DNA of 64,000 nt from Pseudoalteromonas piscicida (GCF_002744175.1 NZ_NKHF01000008.1:95118-159117), one strand, 5' to 3'; positions 29,363-39,726 are shown, counted from the first letter of the stretch. The notes: generated from the letters alone by a model not told the origin. Program-made: numbers and translations.

Positions 29363-30693
29363 TATGCTTGTCCTAGTAGTCTAGCAAGGCTTTGCAGACA
29401 TTCGTCGTAGTTAATAACGTCCTTCATGCCTTGCTGCAAGAAGCTATTCACCGCAGGCATCATATTAATTGCCTGATCTAGCATTTGATCAGTGCCTTTT
29501 TGGTATGCACCAAGCGTGATCATATCTTTGTTTTGTTGATACATAGAGTACACTTGCTTTAATACTCTGGCCTGCTGCATATGCGCTTCAGAAACCACTT
29601 GAGGCATCACTCGACTGATGGATTTTTCAATGTCAATTGCGGGATAATGACCACTGTCGGCAAGCTCTCGCGACAATACAATATGGCCGTCTAGAATTGC
29701 TCGAGCAGCATCAGCAATTGGGTCTTGCATATCATCCCCTTCGCTCAACACAGTAAAGAACGCGGTAATAGATCCTTGCCCTTCACCGCCATTACCCGCT
29801 CGTTCAACCAGCGCCGGTAACTTAGCAAACACAGAGGGCGGATAGCCCTTTGTAGCAGGCGGCTCACCAACCGCTAACGCTATTTCACGTTGTGCCATTG
29901 CATAGCGTGTAACTGAATCGAGCAACAGCAGTACATTCAAACCTTGGTCACGGAAGTATTCCGCAATGGTCACTGCACTCTCACAGCCTTTAAGTCTCAT
30001 CAACGGCGAAGCATCCGCAGGCGCAGCAACAACCACTGAGCGTCGACGTCCCTCCGCACCTAAAATCTCGTCAATAAACTCTTTAACCTCACGACCACGT
30101 TCACCCACCAGTCCAACTACAATCACGTCAGCCTCACTGCCTCGCGTCATCATGCCAAGCAAAACAGATTTACCAACGCCACTACCTGCAAACAAGCCCA
30201 TACGCTGGCCTTGCCCAACAGTGACGATGGAGTTTATAGCTCGTACACCGACATCCATCGGTGCATTTATTGGCCGTCTCGCAAGTGGATTAATCGGGGC
30301 TGCAGCAAACTTTAAATGCTGTTCGGCGTCAATGGCACCGAGTCCATCAAGAGGACGACCTAGGCCGTCAACGACACGACCAAGTAGCTCCATGCCCACA
30401 GGTAACCCTGCGTCTTTCACTTTAGGAATAACTCGTGCTCCGGGAAGCACGCCAGTAATGTGGTCGTTGGGCATCAAGTAGAGGGTTTCTTGGTTAAATC
30501 CGATAACTTCTGCATCAATAAAACCGCCTAAAGTCTCAATTTTGCATTGGCTACCAACCGGAGCATTGAGTCCTCGGGCTTCAAGCGTCAGACCAACGAC
30601 ACGAGTAAGACTGCCCGCCACGGCAACTCCATAAGGTTTTACAAACTTTTTATATTTACTGATTCGCTCACTCATGGCAGCAGATGTAGACAT
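29362..30693 (-). CDS. fliI: FliI, flagellar export ATPase
   Basis: 443 aa. It is F1-ATPase-beta-like: Walker A GSGVGKS at residues 170-176, Walker [12 protein letters not shown] and the conserved [18 protein letters not shown]. It energises early export steps with FliH and FliJ. The ATG is 17 bases after the true fliH stop at 30711, with an AAGAAGG ribosome site in between. Confidence 0.97.
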   Translation of the reverse strand: MSTSAAMSERISKYKKFVKPYGVAVAGSLTRVVGLTLEARGLNAPVGSQCKIETLGGFIDAEVIGFNQETLYLMPNDHITGVLPGARVIPKVKDAGLPVGMELLGRVVDGLGRPLDGLGAIDAEQHLKFAAAPINPLARRPINAPMDVGVRAINSIVTVGQGQRMGLFAGSGVGKSVLLGMMTRGSEADVIVVGLVGERGREVKEFIDEILGAEGRRRSVVVAAPADASPLMRLKGCESAVTIAEYFRDQGLNVLLLLDSVTRYAMAQREIALAVGEPPATKGYPPSVFAKLPALVERAGNGGEGQGSITAFFTVLSEGDDMQDPIADAARAILDGHIVLSRELADSGHYPAIDIEKSISRVMPQVVSEAHMQQARVLKQVYSMYQQNKDMITLGAYQKGTDQMLDQAINMMPAVNSFLQQGMKDVINYDECLQSLARLLGQA

Positions 30694-30710
30694 TTTTGCA
30701 GTTACCTTCT

Positions 30711-31582
30711 TTAGGCGCGCTCCTTATCTAGTCGTTCGTAGAGTTTTAAGAGCGCTTCACCTGTATTTACTGGTTTATACCACCATCTTGCAAAAATGAT
30801 TCCAACACTTCGCTGATGCGATTTTTCAGTGTCATATCGATAGAAGACTGCGGTGTTTTTACCTCACAGCCACCTCGGTCTAGAGTGGGTTCGGGGACGA
30901 GTTGCCAGTGCTGTGCTTGGATGTGTTCCTCGCCATACATAGCTTGCACGAGTTCTAGATCTTCTGGGTGTAGATGAATTCGGATGGTTTGTTCTTTTAC
31001 AGGCAAGGCGTCCATAGCCTTCTTCAACGCATTCAAGATCAGTTCTGGGCTGGTCTTTAATTCTTTAAAGATAACCTGCTCTGCCAATAAATTGACGAGT
31101 AAAATAAGCTGTTTCTCACACTCATCGTCTACTTTTTTGAGTGGTGTTTGCATGCCATCTAAGATACTCGATAGTGCCTTCATTCGTTCTTCAATAATTG
31201 GCTGCGCTTCTTCAAGGCCCTTTTCTTTTCCTATTTCAACGCCTTCTTTATAGCCTGCTTCTTTACCTTCGGAAACACCTTTATCAAAGCCTTCAATGTA
31301 GCCCTGTTCATGGCCTTGTTTGATCCCTTCGTCGTAGGCGTCTTGACGGATCTGCTCTAATTCTTCGAGTGTAAGTGTTGGAAACTCAGGCTCTTGCGGC
31401 TCTGGTTCGGCACTAACCTCTTTTTTAGTATATAGCTCTTCTAGCGGCGTACCGAAGGCCGTCGAGCGACCACGGTACTTCTCGGGTTTATCAGTAACAT
31501 CTGGAATTGGCCAGTTTTCTAGCAATTCATCTACGGCTTCGGTGCTCACTGGGCGACCTTTATACAGCTTTTTATCGACCAT
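30711..31582 (-). pseudogene. fliH: FliH, export ATPase regulator, C terminus frameshifted
   Basis: As read, the protein (ATG at 31582) stops at 30767 after FLQDGGINQ, 271 aa. In the next frame the sequence continues [20 protein letters not shown] and stops at 30711, close to fliI, a typical FliH ending. One missing base near 30779 (TT read as T) explains this. The GKEAGYKEG glycine-repeat region in the middle (about residues 90-130) is the usual FliH feature. FliH binds and restrains FliI. Loss of 20 or so residues alone might still leave function. Confidence 0.82.
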
Positions 31583-31585
31583 GGT

Positions 31586-32626
31586 TTATAGGAACTCCTC
31601 ACCACCACCGCCACCAAGCATAATTTCGCCTGAATCAGCTAACCGTCTTGCCGTTGCCAGAATTTCTTTTTGTGCAGCTTCAACTTCACTGATCCGTACC
31701 GGAGGCATTGCTTCTAAGTCATCCATCATCATTTCAGCGGCCCGTTTAGACATGTTCTTCATGATCTTGTCTTTTAACGAATCATCAGCCCCTTTGATGG
31801 CTTTCATCAATACATCTTGCTGAACTTCACGCAAAATTGCCTGAATGCCTCTATCTTCCACATCCATCAAGTTTTCAAAGACGAACATCAAGTCTTGGAT
31901 CTGTTGCGACATTTCTTCGTCATGTTCACGTATAGAATCCATTAACTGACCTTCAATATTGGTGTCTAGGTAGTTCATGATATCCGCTGCGGCTTTCAAG
32001 CCACCCATCTTCGCCGCTTGTGCACCAGCTTGACCTGCAAATTGTTTTTCCATGATCTCGTTCAATTCTTGCAATGCTGCAGGCTGAACTTCTTCTAAGT
32101 TAGCAATACGCATGGTTAAATCTAGGCGCACTTTCTCAGGAAATTGAGACAGTATTTCTGCAGACTGCTCCGGTTCAAGGTAAGACAAAACAATGGTTTG
32201 GATCTGCGGGTGTTCATTGCGAATGATATTTGCAACCTGCTTGGAGTCCATCCATTTTAATGAATCTAGGCCTTTAGCGCCCGAGCCCATCACTATTTGG
32301 TCGATTAAGCTTGCAGCTTTGTCCTCACCTAACGCTGCCGTCAGGGCTTTTTTGATAAAGTCTTCAGATTGGAAACCAATGGTACTGAAGCTTTGTATTT
32401 GCTCGATAAACAAGTTGTGTACAGCTGCAATTTTGGCTTGCGATAAGTCATCCATAGACGCCATCGCCATACCCACCTTTTGTACTTGCTTAGGCTCTAG
32501 GTGCTTTAAAATTTGAGCTGCATCCTCCTCAGTTAAGCTAAGCAGTAAGATGGCGGCTTTATCAACGCCATCTAACTTATCAACGTCAAAGGAAGCTGGT
32601 AATTGTTTTTGTTCTTCATCAGTCAT
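31586..32626 (-). CDS. fliG: FliG, flagellar motor switch protein
   Basis: 346 aa with N, middle (EHPQ motif NEHPQIQTIVLSYL near residue 145) and C-terminal torque domains, the last with the charged helix ...DRGIQAILREVQQDVLMKAI. It connects the C ring to FliF and the stators. It overlaps fliF by eight bases. A short poly-Gly tail (GGGGGEEFL) ends it. Confidence 0.96.
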   Translation of the reverse strand: MTDEEQKQLPASFDVDKLDGVDKAAILLLSLTEEDAAQILKHLEPKQVQKVGMAMASMDDLSQAKIAAVHNLFIEQIQSFSTIGFQSEDFIKKALTAALGEDKAASLIDQIVMGSGAKGLDSLKWMDSKQVANIIRNEHPQIQTIVLSYLEPEQSAEILSQFPEKVRLDLTMRIANLEEVQPAALQELNEIMEKQFAGQAGAQAAKMGGLKAAADIMNYLDTNIEGQLMDSIREHDEEMSQQIQDLMFVFENLMDVEDRGIQAILREVQQDVLMKAIKGADDSLKDKIMKNMSKRAAEMMMDDLEAMPPVRISEVEAAQKEILATARRLADSGEIMLGGGGGEEFL

Positions 32627-34334
32627 CTTCTGTCAACCACGCTTTCACAACTTGTGATGAGAGTTCAGGTTCATTAGCAACAAGGGCGCGTACAGCTTTA
32701 AGTAGGTCCTCGTCACCATGTAGGTCAGGCAATTGTAATCTACCGTCTGATGAGAAGCCAACCGCAGACTCATCGAAATCGTTATTTAGCATATCTAGTG
32801 TGCTATCGCCTAAATCTACACCACTGGTTAACGCATCTTCATCAAACTCTTCTAGCGTATCATCTGGGTAAATTAGACGTTTAAGCATAGGTTTCACTAC
32901 CGCTAAGATTAGCACAATGATAACGAGCGTACCCGCTGCAAGGCGAATTGTTTTTTGGAACCAATCCTGCTGCCATAATGGTAGCTCTTCCATTTCCATT
33001 AGGTCTTCACGAACAAATGGAACGGTAACAACTTCTAGCGCATCGCCTCGCTGCATATCAAATCCAACACCACCTTGCAGTAACCGGCGAATATTGTTTA
33101 ACTCTTCTTGCGTACGCGGCACCATAGTCATATTACCTTCAGCATCTGGCTTGGACAGGTAATCTACCGCAACACTCACGCTGATCCGACGGATCACACC
33201 GGTTTGTTGACGTTTATGACTAATCGTTGTATCTAACTCATAGTTACGTGTTGCTTCTTTTTGATTGCTACTTGGCGTTGTGCCTTTACCATTACCACCT
33301 TGACCGGCCACTTCTGGAATATTCGAATTAACCGGAGGCTGATTTGTTAATGCACCAGGGATCCCTACGGCAAGACCACCAATATTATTTTCTTCATAGG
33401 TAGTTTCACTGCGTACCGCTGGTAAATCTGGATTATAGCGTTTTTGAGTTTCTTCAACTGCGCTGAAGTCCATCGTTAAATCGACTTGCGCGGTAAAATT
33501 ACCTAAACCAACCGTTGGGATAAGAATACTGTCAATTTTTTCTAGGTACTCTTGCTCACGCTTACGCTCGATATCGTATTCTTTTCTAGAGCGAGCAGCG
33601 AGAGAGTCTTGAGAACCCGAATTAAGTAGGCGTCCGTTTTGATCGGTAACCGTTACACGCGATGGCTCAAGTCCTTGGACCGCTGACGCCACGATGTCTA
33701 CGATAGAATCAACCTCTTCACCTCCTAGGGTTCTGCCACGTTTTAACGTGATCACCACAGTTGCAGATGGCTTTTTCTCACGACGTGCAAATACGTTTTC
33801 TTTTGGAATAGCCAGTAGCACTTTTGCGCGGTTTACATCCTGTAGCTCTTCAATCGTTCGAGCCAGCTGTTGCTCACGGCTATGCTTTAGACGCTCTCTT
33901 TCAAGACGCTGACTTACGCCAAAGCCCATATCCTGCATTAAAATATCAGTACCTGAGCTAGGTGATTGGCTAAACCCATCGCGCGCCATGCTCAATTTAA
34001 TATCTTGATAATCTGACTCAGCAACTAAAATCGTATTACCGTCTAATTGATACTCAATTTTTTGTTGATCTAGAAAATCTAGCGTTTCAACCAGCTCTTC
34101 CGTTGGATATTTACCCAATGGACGCATATCTGGTTGACGTGCCCAAATAATGATGAAGATTGCAATTGCTAAACAAATAGCAAGGGCAATGACCAGAGTA
34201 ACCTGGCGCAACATATCGACACCGCTTAGCGCACTGAAGTAGCCAGACTTTTGCTCTTGTTGCTCATCCGAGCCGCTGTCGTTATTCAGCGCAGCATCGG
34301 AAAGTGTAAGATCTGTTGATTGATTAGTAGCCAC
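32619..34334 (-). CDS. fliF: FliF, MS-ring protein
   Basis: 571 aa. Two transmembrane helices (residues ~45-68 and ~455-480) flank a large periplasmic ring-forming region. The C-terminal tail that binds FliG (LLKAVRALVANEPELSSQVV) is intact. It is the first ring assembled, placed at the pole by FlhF. It follows fliE by 23 bases. Confidence 0.96.
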   Translation of the reverse strand: MATNQSTDLTLSDAALNNDSGSDEQQEQKSGYFSALSGVDMLRQVTLVIALAICLAIAIFIIIWARQPDMRPLGKYPTEELVETLDFLDQQKIEYQLDGNTILVAESDYQDIKLSMARDGFSQSPSSGTDILMQDMGFGVSQRLERERLKHSREQQLARTIEELQDVNRAKVLLAIPKENVFARREKKPSATVVITLKRGRTLGGEEVDSIVDIVASAVQGLEPSRVTVTDQNGRLLNSGSQDSLAARSRKEYDIERKREQEYLEKIDSILIPTVGLGNFTAQVDLTMDFSAVEETQKRYNPDLPAVRSETTYEENNIGGLAVGIPGALTNQPPVNSNIPEVAGQGGNGKGTTPSSNQKEATRNYELDTTISHKRQQTGVIRRISVSVAVDYLSKPDAEGNMTMVPRTQEELNNIRRLLQGGVGFDMQRGDALEVVTVPFVREDLMEMEELPLWQQDWFQKTIRLAAGTLVIIVLILAVVKPMLKRLIYPDDTLEEFDEDALTSGVDLGDSTLDMLNNDFDESAVGFSSDGRLQLPDLHGDEDLLKAVRALVANEPELSSQVVKAWLTEDD

Positions 34335-34357
34335 GATTACTCTCCACAGTCATTCTA

Positions 34358-34690
34358 TTAAACTGGCATGCTCATAATTTCTTTATAGGATTCAACAAGC
34401 TTATTACGCACTTGCACTGTTGCCTCAAAAGCTACCGAAGATTTTTGTTTAGCGATCATCGCCTCAGCAAGAGAAACACTGCGATCACCCATCTCTACTG
34501 CGGTGACTTTTTTCTTTGCATCTTGTTGAAGACCGTGAACGGAATTGATTGCGTCTGAGAGTAAATCGCCAAATTGAGCTGACGAAGACGCAGCTGTTTT
34601 TACTGGTTGTATTGTAGGCTGCGTATTTCTGGTCGCCTCAGCGGCCATTGCCTGCATTTCTTGGAATAACGCTGATGATTGTACTTTCAT
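34358..34690 (-). CDS. fliE: FliE, rod/MS-ring adaptor protein
   Basis: 110 aa with a Ser/Ala/Gln-rich N terminus and conserved C terminus (AMIAKQKSSVAFEATVQVRN, then KLVESYKEIMSMPV). It joins the rod to the MS ring. It leads the fliEFGHIJ operon and has a near-consensus sigma-54 site 40-54 bases upstream. Confidence 0.95.
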   Translation of the reverse strand: MKVQSSALFQEMQAMAAEATRNTQPTIQPVKTAASSSAQFGDLLSDAINSVHGLQQDAKKKVTAVEMGDRSVSLAEAMIAKQKSSVAFEATVQVRNKLVESYKEIMSMPV

Positions 34691-34729
34691 GATGCTTTAC
34701 TCAAAATAGTTCTTGTTGATAGTAGTAAA

Positions 34730-34744
34730 GCAGAAAGTGTGCCA
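34730..34744 (-). promoter_or_regulatory. Candidate sigma-54 promoter of fliE
   Basis: The minus strand reads TGGCACACTTTCTGC, with a perfect TGGCAC -24 element and GC ten bases after GG. It is the best match in the window and fits the known class II control of fliE by FlrA or FlrC with RpoN. Confidence 0.75.
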
Positions 34745-34820
34745 ACTTAAAACCCTTTAAATACAATAGGTTAATCTGTATTTTTGGGCGTCGAAAAATT
34801 GGCAGTTTATAATAAACGAA

Positions 34821-34849
34821 ATTTAGGTGCCAATTTAAGGCACCTAAAT
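34821..34849 (-). terminator. Hairpin terminator after flrC
   Basis: A perfect 11-base stem (ATTTAGGTGCC / GGCACCTAAAT) with a 7-base loop lies 30 bases past the flrC stop. On the minus strand it is followed by TTTCGTTTATT, a weak T tract. It separates flrBC from the fliE promoter. Confidence 0.65.
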
Positions 34850-34878
34850 GACTGGTAGGTTAATATGATACTGCTAAC

Positions 34879-36249
34879 TTAAGCGGGTAATGCAATCCCT
34901 AAGTCTCGCATTTTTGCTAGCTTATAGCGTAACGTTCTTGGGCTCATGCCCAATACCTCAGCGACTTCTTTACGCTTACCGTTGAATTTAGCGAGCGTAT
35001 CCAAGATGATTTGGTGCTCTTTGTCCTGTAATTCATCTTTGTAACTTATGATTTCACTTTCATTTGGCGCTGTCTCAAACATAGTAGGCGCTATTGGCGC
35101 TGAAGGCTCCACTAGTGACATCGGTGAAAAGTTCTCAATGAAGATATCATCTTCTTGGATCTCATTCCCCTGAAATAATATCAAGGCACGTTGGATAACA
35201 TTATCAAGCTCACGCACGTTACCCGGCCAACTGTGAGAGTTTAACTTTTGCTTAGCGCTGTTGCTCAGTGTTGGTGTTGATTTACCTGCTTTTTGCATAT
35301 GTCTTGATAACAAGTGTTCAGCCAATACCGTTATATCTCCCGCTCTATCTTTAAGCGGTAGCCATTCCAGCGGAAACACGTTGAGTCGATAGTATAAATC
35401 TTCTCTAAATACACCATCCTCCACCGCTTCTTTAAGATCTCGGTTACTGGTCGCCAAAACTCTGACATCTAACGCGATGGTTTTCCTGCTACCCAAGCGC
35501 TCAACTTCTCGCTCTTGCAATACGCGAAGTAGTTTAGCCTGTAGTCCTAGATCCATCTCAGTGATTTCATCAAGTAGAATCGTGCCTTTTTGAGCCTGCT
35601 CAAACTTACCTGGACATGCTTGGATTGCCCCTGTAAATGCTCCTTTTTCATAGCCAAAGAGCGTCGCCTCCAGCATATTTTCAGGAATTGCAGCACAATT
35701 TATCGCAATAAATGGCTCTTCGGCTCTGTCTGACTTATCGTGAATGTAGCGTGCTAACACTTCTTTACCCGAGCCACTTGGCCCAAGCACCATCACGCTT
35801 GCATCGGACTTCGCTACTTTTGCGGCCAATTCTAGTAATTTTATACTCTTAGGATCGGCTACAATTGGACCTTCTGTTTCTTTTTCCTTCTCAGGTAAAT
35901 AACGGCCCACCATGTTCAGCAATACTTCTGGCGCAAAGGGCTTAGCCATATAGTCAATGGCGCCCAATCGCATAGCTTCAACCGCATCATCAATGGTGGC
36001 GTAAGCGGTCATCATCAAAACGGGCAAGTCTGGGTAGTTGAGCTTAATTGTTTTAAGCAAGTCTAACCCACTCATTGTGCCCATCTGTACATCACTGACC
36101 ACTAGCGAAAAGGACTCTTGTTTCAGTAATACCACAGCCTGTTCTGCGCTATTCGCTTCTACGCACTCAATATTTGAAAGCTGTAATGTGTCAATGAGTG
36201 CTTCTCTTAGGCCGGCATCGTCTTCGACAACTAATACTTTATTACTCAT
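34879..36249 (-). CDS. flrC: FlrC, sigma-54-dependent flagellar response regulator
   Basis: 456 aa. A receiver domain with phospho-acceptor D53 (LVVSDVQMG) precedes an AAA+ domain with Walker A GPSGSGKE, the sigma-54 contact loop GAFTGA, and a C-terminal Fis-type helix-turn-helix (KEVAEVLGMSPRTLRYKL). Phosphorylated by FlrB, it activates class III flagellar promoters. Overlaps flrB by four bases. Confidence 0.95.
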   Translation of the reverse strand: MSNKVLVVEDDAGLREALIDTLQLSNIECVEANSAEQAVVLLKQESFSLVVSDVQMGTMSGLDLLKTIKLNYPDLPVLMMTAYATIDDAVEAMRLGAIDYMAKPFAPEVLLNMVGRYLPEKEKETEGPIVADPKSIKLLELAAKVAKSDASVMVLGPSGSGKEVLARYIHDKSDRAEEPFIAINCAAIPENMLEATLFGYEKGAFTGAIQACPGKFEQAQKGTILLDEITEMDLGLQAKLLRVLQEREVERLGSRKTIALDVRVLATSNRDLKEAVEDGVFREDLYYRLNVFPLEWLPLKDRAGDITVLAEHLLSRHMQKAGKSTPTLSNSAKQKLNSHSWPGNVRELDNVIQRALILFQGNEIQEDDIFIENFSPMSLVEPSAPIAPTMFETAPNESEIISYKDELQDKEHQIILDTLAKFNGKRKEVAEVLGMSPRTLRYKLAKMRDLGIALPA

Positions 36250-37346
36250 AGCTCCTCCGCTTCAATTAGTGGTAGTACTAGGCTGAACCTAGCGCCTTTA
36301 TCAGCTACATTCTCAGCCTGAGCGAACCCTTTATGCGCATTTGCAACCGAGTTAACAACGGCGAGACCTAATCCAGTACCCTGTGATTTAGTGGTGAAGA
36401 AAGGTTCAAACAACTTTTCAACCAAGTTTTCATCAATACCTGGACCATTGTCAGTAACCGAAATGCGAACGTATTCGCCACATGGCTCACGTTCAGCTTT
36501 GAGCTCGATATGGGCTGCACTGCCAATTATTTGAATACTGTTGTGAATTAAGTTTTGAATAGCGCTTGCTAATGCAGTTCGGTTCCCTAAGATTTCAATA
36601 TCTGGCTCGGGCAAGCAGGCTTCCAAACTTGCCTGATTAAGCTCAACCATAGCGTCAGCACCCGCTTTAACTTCGCTTAATAATTGTTGCATAGAAACTC
36701 GTTCTACCACTTGTTGCTCACCACTTTTCGCAAAAAGCAGCATGTCATTCACCTGATTTTCCAAGTCTTTTAATCTTGACATTAACTTATCGTGGAACTT
36801 CTCTCGAGAAGCGGCTGGTAAGTTTGCTGCACCCAAATTTGCGCCATATAACATTGCAGCAGACAAAGGTGTGCGAACTTGGTGCGCCAAAGAAGCCACC
36901 ATTTTTCCTAATGCACTCAACCTTTGCATATGTGCAACTCGGCTTTGTAATCTACGAGTTTCGGTGAGATCTGTCATTAAAATAAGCTGACCCGGCTCTG
37001 GCGTGAGCGCTGTAATATCCAACTTAATACGTCTACCATCTTTTAGAGAGACTTCATGACCATCATCTTGCTGTGGTCGGAATGAACGCTGAATAACGCT
37101 AAACCACTTCTCTCCTTCGAGAGGCTCGCCTAACATATCCATCGCAATTTGATTCGCTTTGGCAATCATACCTTGACCATCGAGTACCACCACCCCTGCG
37201 GGCATCGTATCTACCAAATGGCTCAACCAACTTGCTTGCTGTCTCAGATCGCTTAGCTCACCCACATATGCCTCTTGAAGTAGACATGGATTATAGCGAT
37301 TAGTCGCTGGCACAAACTGAGGATTAATAACATGTGCTAATGCCAT
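36246..37346 (-). CDS. flrB: FlrB, flagellar sensor histidine kinase
   Basis: 366 aa, soluble (no membrane helix). It has a PAS domain (VDTMPAGVVVLDGQGMIAKA), the phospho-accepting H in SLAHQVRTPLSAAM, and the ATPase with N, G1 and G2 boxes (NLIHNSIQII, DNGPGID, GTGLGLAV). It phosphorylates FlrC. Preceded by a sigma-54-like site. Confidence 0.95.
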   Translation of the reverse strand: MALAHVINPQFVPATNRYNPCLLQEAYVGELSDLRQQASWLSHLVDTMPAGVVVLDGQGMIAKANQIAMDMLGEPLEGEKWFSVIQRSFRPQQDDGHEVSLKDGRRIKLDITALTPEPGQLILMTDLTETRRLQSRVAHMQRLSALGKMVASLAHQVRTPLSAAMLYGANLGAANLPAASREKFHDKLMSRLKDLENQVNDMLLFAKSGEQQVVERVSMQQLLSEVKAGADAMVELNQASLEACLPEPDIEILGNRTALASAIQNLIHNSIQIIGSAAHIELKAEREPCGEYVRISVTDNGPGIDENLVEKLFEPFFTTKSQGTGLGLAVVNSVANAHKGFAQAENVADKGARFSLVLPLIEAEEL

Positions 37347-37381
37347 TTTTCCGCTCTCTAAAAAATAAACTCAATTGATAA

Positions 37382-37399
37382 AAGCAAAAAACGAACCAA
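37382..37399 (-). promoter_or_regulatory. Candidate sigma-54 promoter of flrBC
   Basis: The minus strand reads TTGGTTCGTTTTTTGCTT with GG and GC ten bases apart and a perfect TTGCT -12 element; the -24 element is TGGTTC rather than TGGCAC. It lies about 35 bases before the flrB ATG. In Vibrio flrBC is a FlrA-activated sigma-54 operon, which fits. Confidence 0.6.
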
Positions 37400-37459
37400 C
37401 TTTATATTTCTTTAAAAACATAAGGTTATAACTAAGATTTCAAGAACAATTTATTGACA

Positions 37460-37475
37460 CTGTATTTATGTACAG
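37460..37475 (+). promoter_or_regulatory. Candidate LexA (SOS) box upstream of tag
   Basis: The sequence CTGTATTTATGTACAG fits the LexA operator CTGT-N8-ACAG, with an AT-rich core. It directly follows TTGACA (37454-37459) and precedes a possible extended -10 TGCTAGAGT at 37481-37489. It lies 66 bases before the tag ATG, so LexA could cover this promoter. Confidence 0.6.
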
Positions 37476-37541
37476 CTCCATGCTAGAGTCTTTAAAAAAT
37501 CGAACGACAAATAAACAACAAGTAAGTTGGAGAACACTTCA

Positions 37542-38141
37542 ATGAATAGAAGATGCAGCTGGGTTGATGAAAGCAAACCCGATTATATTGAGTACCATGA
37601 TAAAGAATGGGGAAAACCGGTCCTTGATGACCAAAGCTTGTTCGAGTTTATCACGTTAGAATCTGCGCAGGCCGGTTTGAGCTGGTACACCATACTTAAA
37701 AAACGTGAGGGTTACCGACAAGCCTTTCATCATTTTGATGTGCAAAATGTCAGTCAGATGACAGAGCAAGATATTGAAAGGCTGTTAACATTTGACGGTA
37801 TTATTAGAAATCGAGCAAAAATCACTGCTACAATCAATAACGCAAAGCGTTTTATTGAGATCCAACAAGCCTTTGGCAGTTTTGCCCGTTATCAGTGGCA
37901 GTTTGTTGATTATCAACCTATTGTGAATCAAATGCGTGATAAACAGGACGCCGTTGCCACCAGCGAAATTAGCGACAAGTTTGCTAAAGACTTAAAAAAG
38001 CGAGGGTTTAAGTTTCTTGGCTCGACAACGGTATATGCGCACATGCAAGCCTGTGGTATGGTCAATGACCATGCAGACGATTGCTTTTGCAAACAAGCCA
38101 TTATTGATGGCTATACAAATTTGGATTTTTCGAGCATATAG
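37542..38141 (+). CDS. tag: DNA-3-methyladenine glycosylase I
   Basis: 199 aa from the ATG at 37542 (GGAG about ten bases upstream). It has the Tag start CSWVD and the paired metal-binding residues: Cys and His near the N terminus (C5 and H18) and His/Cys in the C-terminal GMVNDHADDCFCK. It removes 3-methyladenine from alkylated DNA. It is the only DNA repair gene here, inserted between flrB and flrA on the opposite strand, with a likely LexA box. Confidence 0.93.
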   Translation: MNRRCSWVDESKPDYIEYHDKEWGKPVLDDQSLFEFITLESAQAGLSWYTILKKREGYRQAFHHFDVQNVSQMTEQDIERLLTFDGIIRNRAKITATINNAKRFIEIQQAFGSFARYQWQFVDYQPIVNQMRDKQDAVATSEISDKFAKDLKKRGFKFLGSTTVYAHMQACGMVNDHADDCFCKQAIIDGYTNLDFSSI

Positions 38142-38178
38142 TAGCGCTCGGTTACAAAGCCTAAAACCTGAAGAAACT

Positions 38179-38212
38179 ATCGAAGTTAAGCGCAAAACTC
38201 GCTAACTTCGAT
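38179..38212. terminator. Bidirectional terminator between tag and flrA
   Basis: Inverted repeat ATCGAAGTTA / TAACTTCGAT (10 bases) extended by GCG / CGC past a one-base bulge, with a seven-base loop. It lies between the convergent stops of tag (38141) and flrA (38221) and can serve both. The flanks are AT-rich but without a long T run. Confidence 0.65.
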
Positions 38213-38220
38213 ATCCTAAA

Positions 38221-39660
38221 TTAATCTCTATTAAGGTTATATTTCTTCATTTTTTCTACCAGTGTAGTGCGTCGAACACCTAGGATTTCTGCAGCACGGG
38301 CAACGACATAGTCATAACGCTCAAGCGCTTGCGTGATCAGGTCTATCTCAAGCTCAGCCAAGTATTCTTTGAGCTCAATGCCTTCATCTGGTAGCAAACC
38401 AACATTGGCCGTTTGCGGCGCAAAATCGTCCGCTATCAAATCATCTTCATCGTCACTAAAACCTTCACTAAACAGTTCATTGAAAGCATCTTTTTCTAAC
38501 AATTCTTCTGGATATTCAGGCTCAAATGCCTCGACTTCTATATAGCGATATTTTTGCGGTAAATCGGTAACATCGACCACTTTATCGGGGAACATGATCA
38601 CCATGCGCTCAACAAGATTAGCAAGCTCTCGAATATTTCCAGGCCATGCATGCGCTTTAAGACTTTCCACGGCTCTATCGGTAAACTTAACCGAATTCCC
38701 CGTTTGCTCGTTCACTCGACGCGTTAGCTCTTTCAGTAGCAATGCGATATCTTCTGCTCGCTCATTAAGTGACGGGTTCTCAATTGGAAAAACATTGAGT
38801 CGGTAAAATAAATCTTCTCGAAACTTACCTTCTTCAATCATGGTTTCTAGATTGCGGTGAGTTGCGGCAATCACACGAACATCTGCTTGAATTGGCTTTG
38901 TTCCCCCTACACGCTCATAAGTTCGCTCTTGAAGCACTCGCAGTAGCTTCACTTGCATTTGCAGTGGCATGTCGCCTATTTCATCAAGAAAAAGCGTGCC
39001 GCCTTGTGCAAGTTCAAAGCGCCCTTTTCGAGCCGATATTGCACCAGTAAACGCGCCCTTTTCATGACCAAAGAGCTCACTTTCCAACAATTCTCCTGGA
39101 ATTGCACCACAGTTTACTGGCACAAACGGACCTTGGGCACGTTTGGATAATAAGTGTACATTTCGTGCAACCACTTCTTTACCTGTGCCAGACTCACCTA
39201 AAATCAGTACGTTTGCATCTGTTTTTGCCACTTGAGAAATTAAAAAGCGTACATTTTTAACCGCCTCAGTTTCACCGACTAAACCGTCAAAGCTTTTATT
39301 TTGCAGCTTATTTTCTTTATTCGGAAGCATCCGTAAGTACTGTTGGCAGTCATGCAGCAACTGCATAGTTACTTCTTGGCTAAAAGGCTCAGTGATAAGC
39401 CCGATAACATTGGGGAGTGAAAGTAAGGGTCTGAGGGTTTCCCCAATCAATAAAAAAGGTACAGCAGGGTGAGACTTTATCAACACTTCATGGGAAAGAG
39501 TTTGCAGTGCGCCCAACACAAAGATCGGTTCTTGGTTTTTATCAATAATACTTGGATCGTACTGCTCTTCGGCTAGCACATCATTTGCCTGACCGACAAA
39601 GCTAAGTGCTGCGCCTAATCCGATCGCTCTTTTATTGTTGTTATCTAAGATCAAGACCAT
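38221..39660 (-). CDS. flrA: FlrA, master sigma-54 activator of flagellar genes
   Basis: 479 aa. A divergent FleQ-type N-terminal receiver lacking a clear phospho-Asp precedes the AAA+ domain ([25 protein letters not shown]) and a Fis-type DNA-binding end ([20 protein letters not shown]). An acidic stretch lies before the helix-turn-helix. It starts the flagellar cascade with RpoN and is restrained by FleN. Confidence 0.95.
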   Translation of the reverse strand: MVLILDNNNKRAIGLGAALSFVGQANDVLAEEQYDPSIIDKNQEPIFVLGALQTLSHEVLIKSHPAVPFLLIGETLRPLLSLPNVIGLITEPFSQEVTMQLLHDCQQYLRMLPNKENKLQNKSFDGLVGETEAVKNVRFLISQVAKTDANVLILGESGTGKEVVARNVHLLSKRAQGPFVPVNCGAIPGELLESELFGHEKGAFTGAISARKGRFELAQGGTLFLDEIGDMPLQMQVKLLRVLQERTYERVGGTKPIQADVRVIAATHRNLETMIEEGKFREDLFYRLNVFPIENPSLNERAEDIALLLKELTRRVNEQTGNSVKFTDRAVESLKAHAWPGNIRELANLVERMVIMFPDKVVDVTDLPQKYRYIEVEAFEPEYPEELLEKDAFNELFSEGFSDDEDDLIADDFAPQTANVGLLPDEGIELKEYLAELEIDLITQALERYDYVVARAAEILGVRRTTLVEKMKKYNLNRD

Positions 39661-39698
39661 TGCTTGAGAACCAATCTACTAAAATTTCCAATAGTTAG

Positions 39699-39726
39699 AT
39701 TGTAAGAGAGAATAAAGGGGATGCAA
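39699..39726 (-). promoter_or_regulatory. Candidate sigma-70 promoter of flrA
   Basis: On the minus strand TTGCAT and TACAAT are 16 bases apart, and the -10 ends about 38 bases before the flrA ATG. This fits a housekeeping-sigma start for the top of the flagellar hierarchy. Both boxes differ from consensus, so confidence is modest. Confidence 0.4.
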
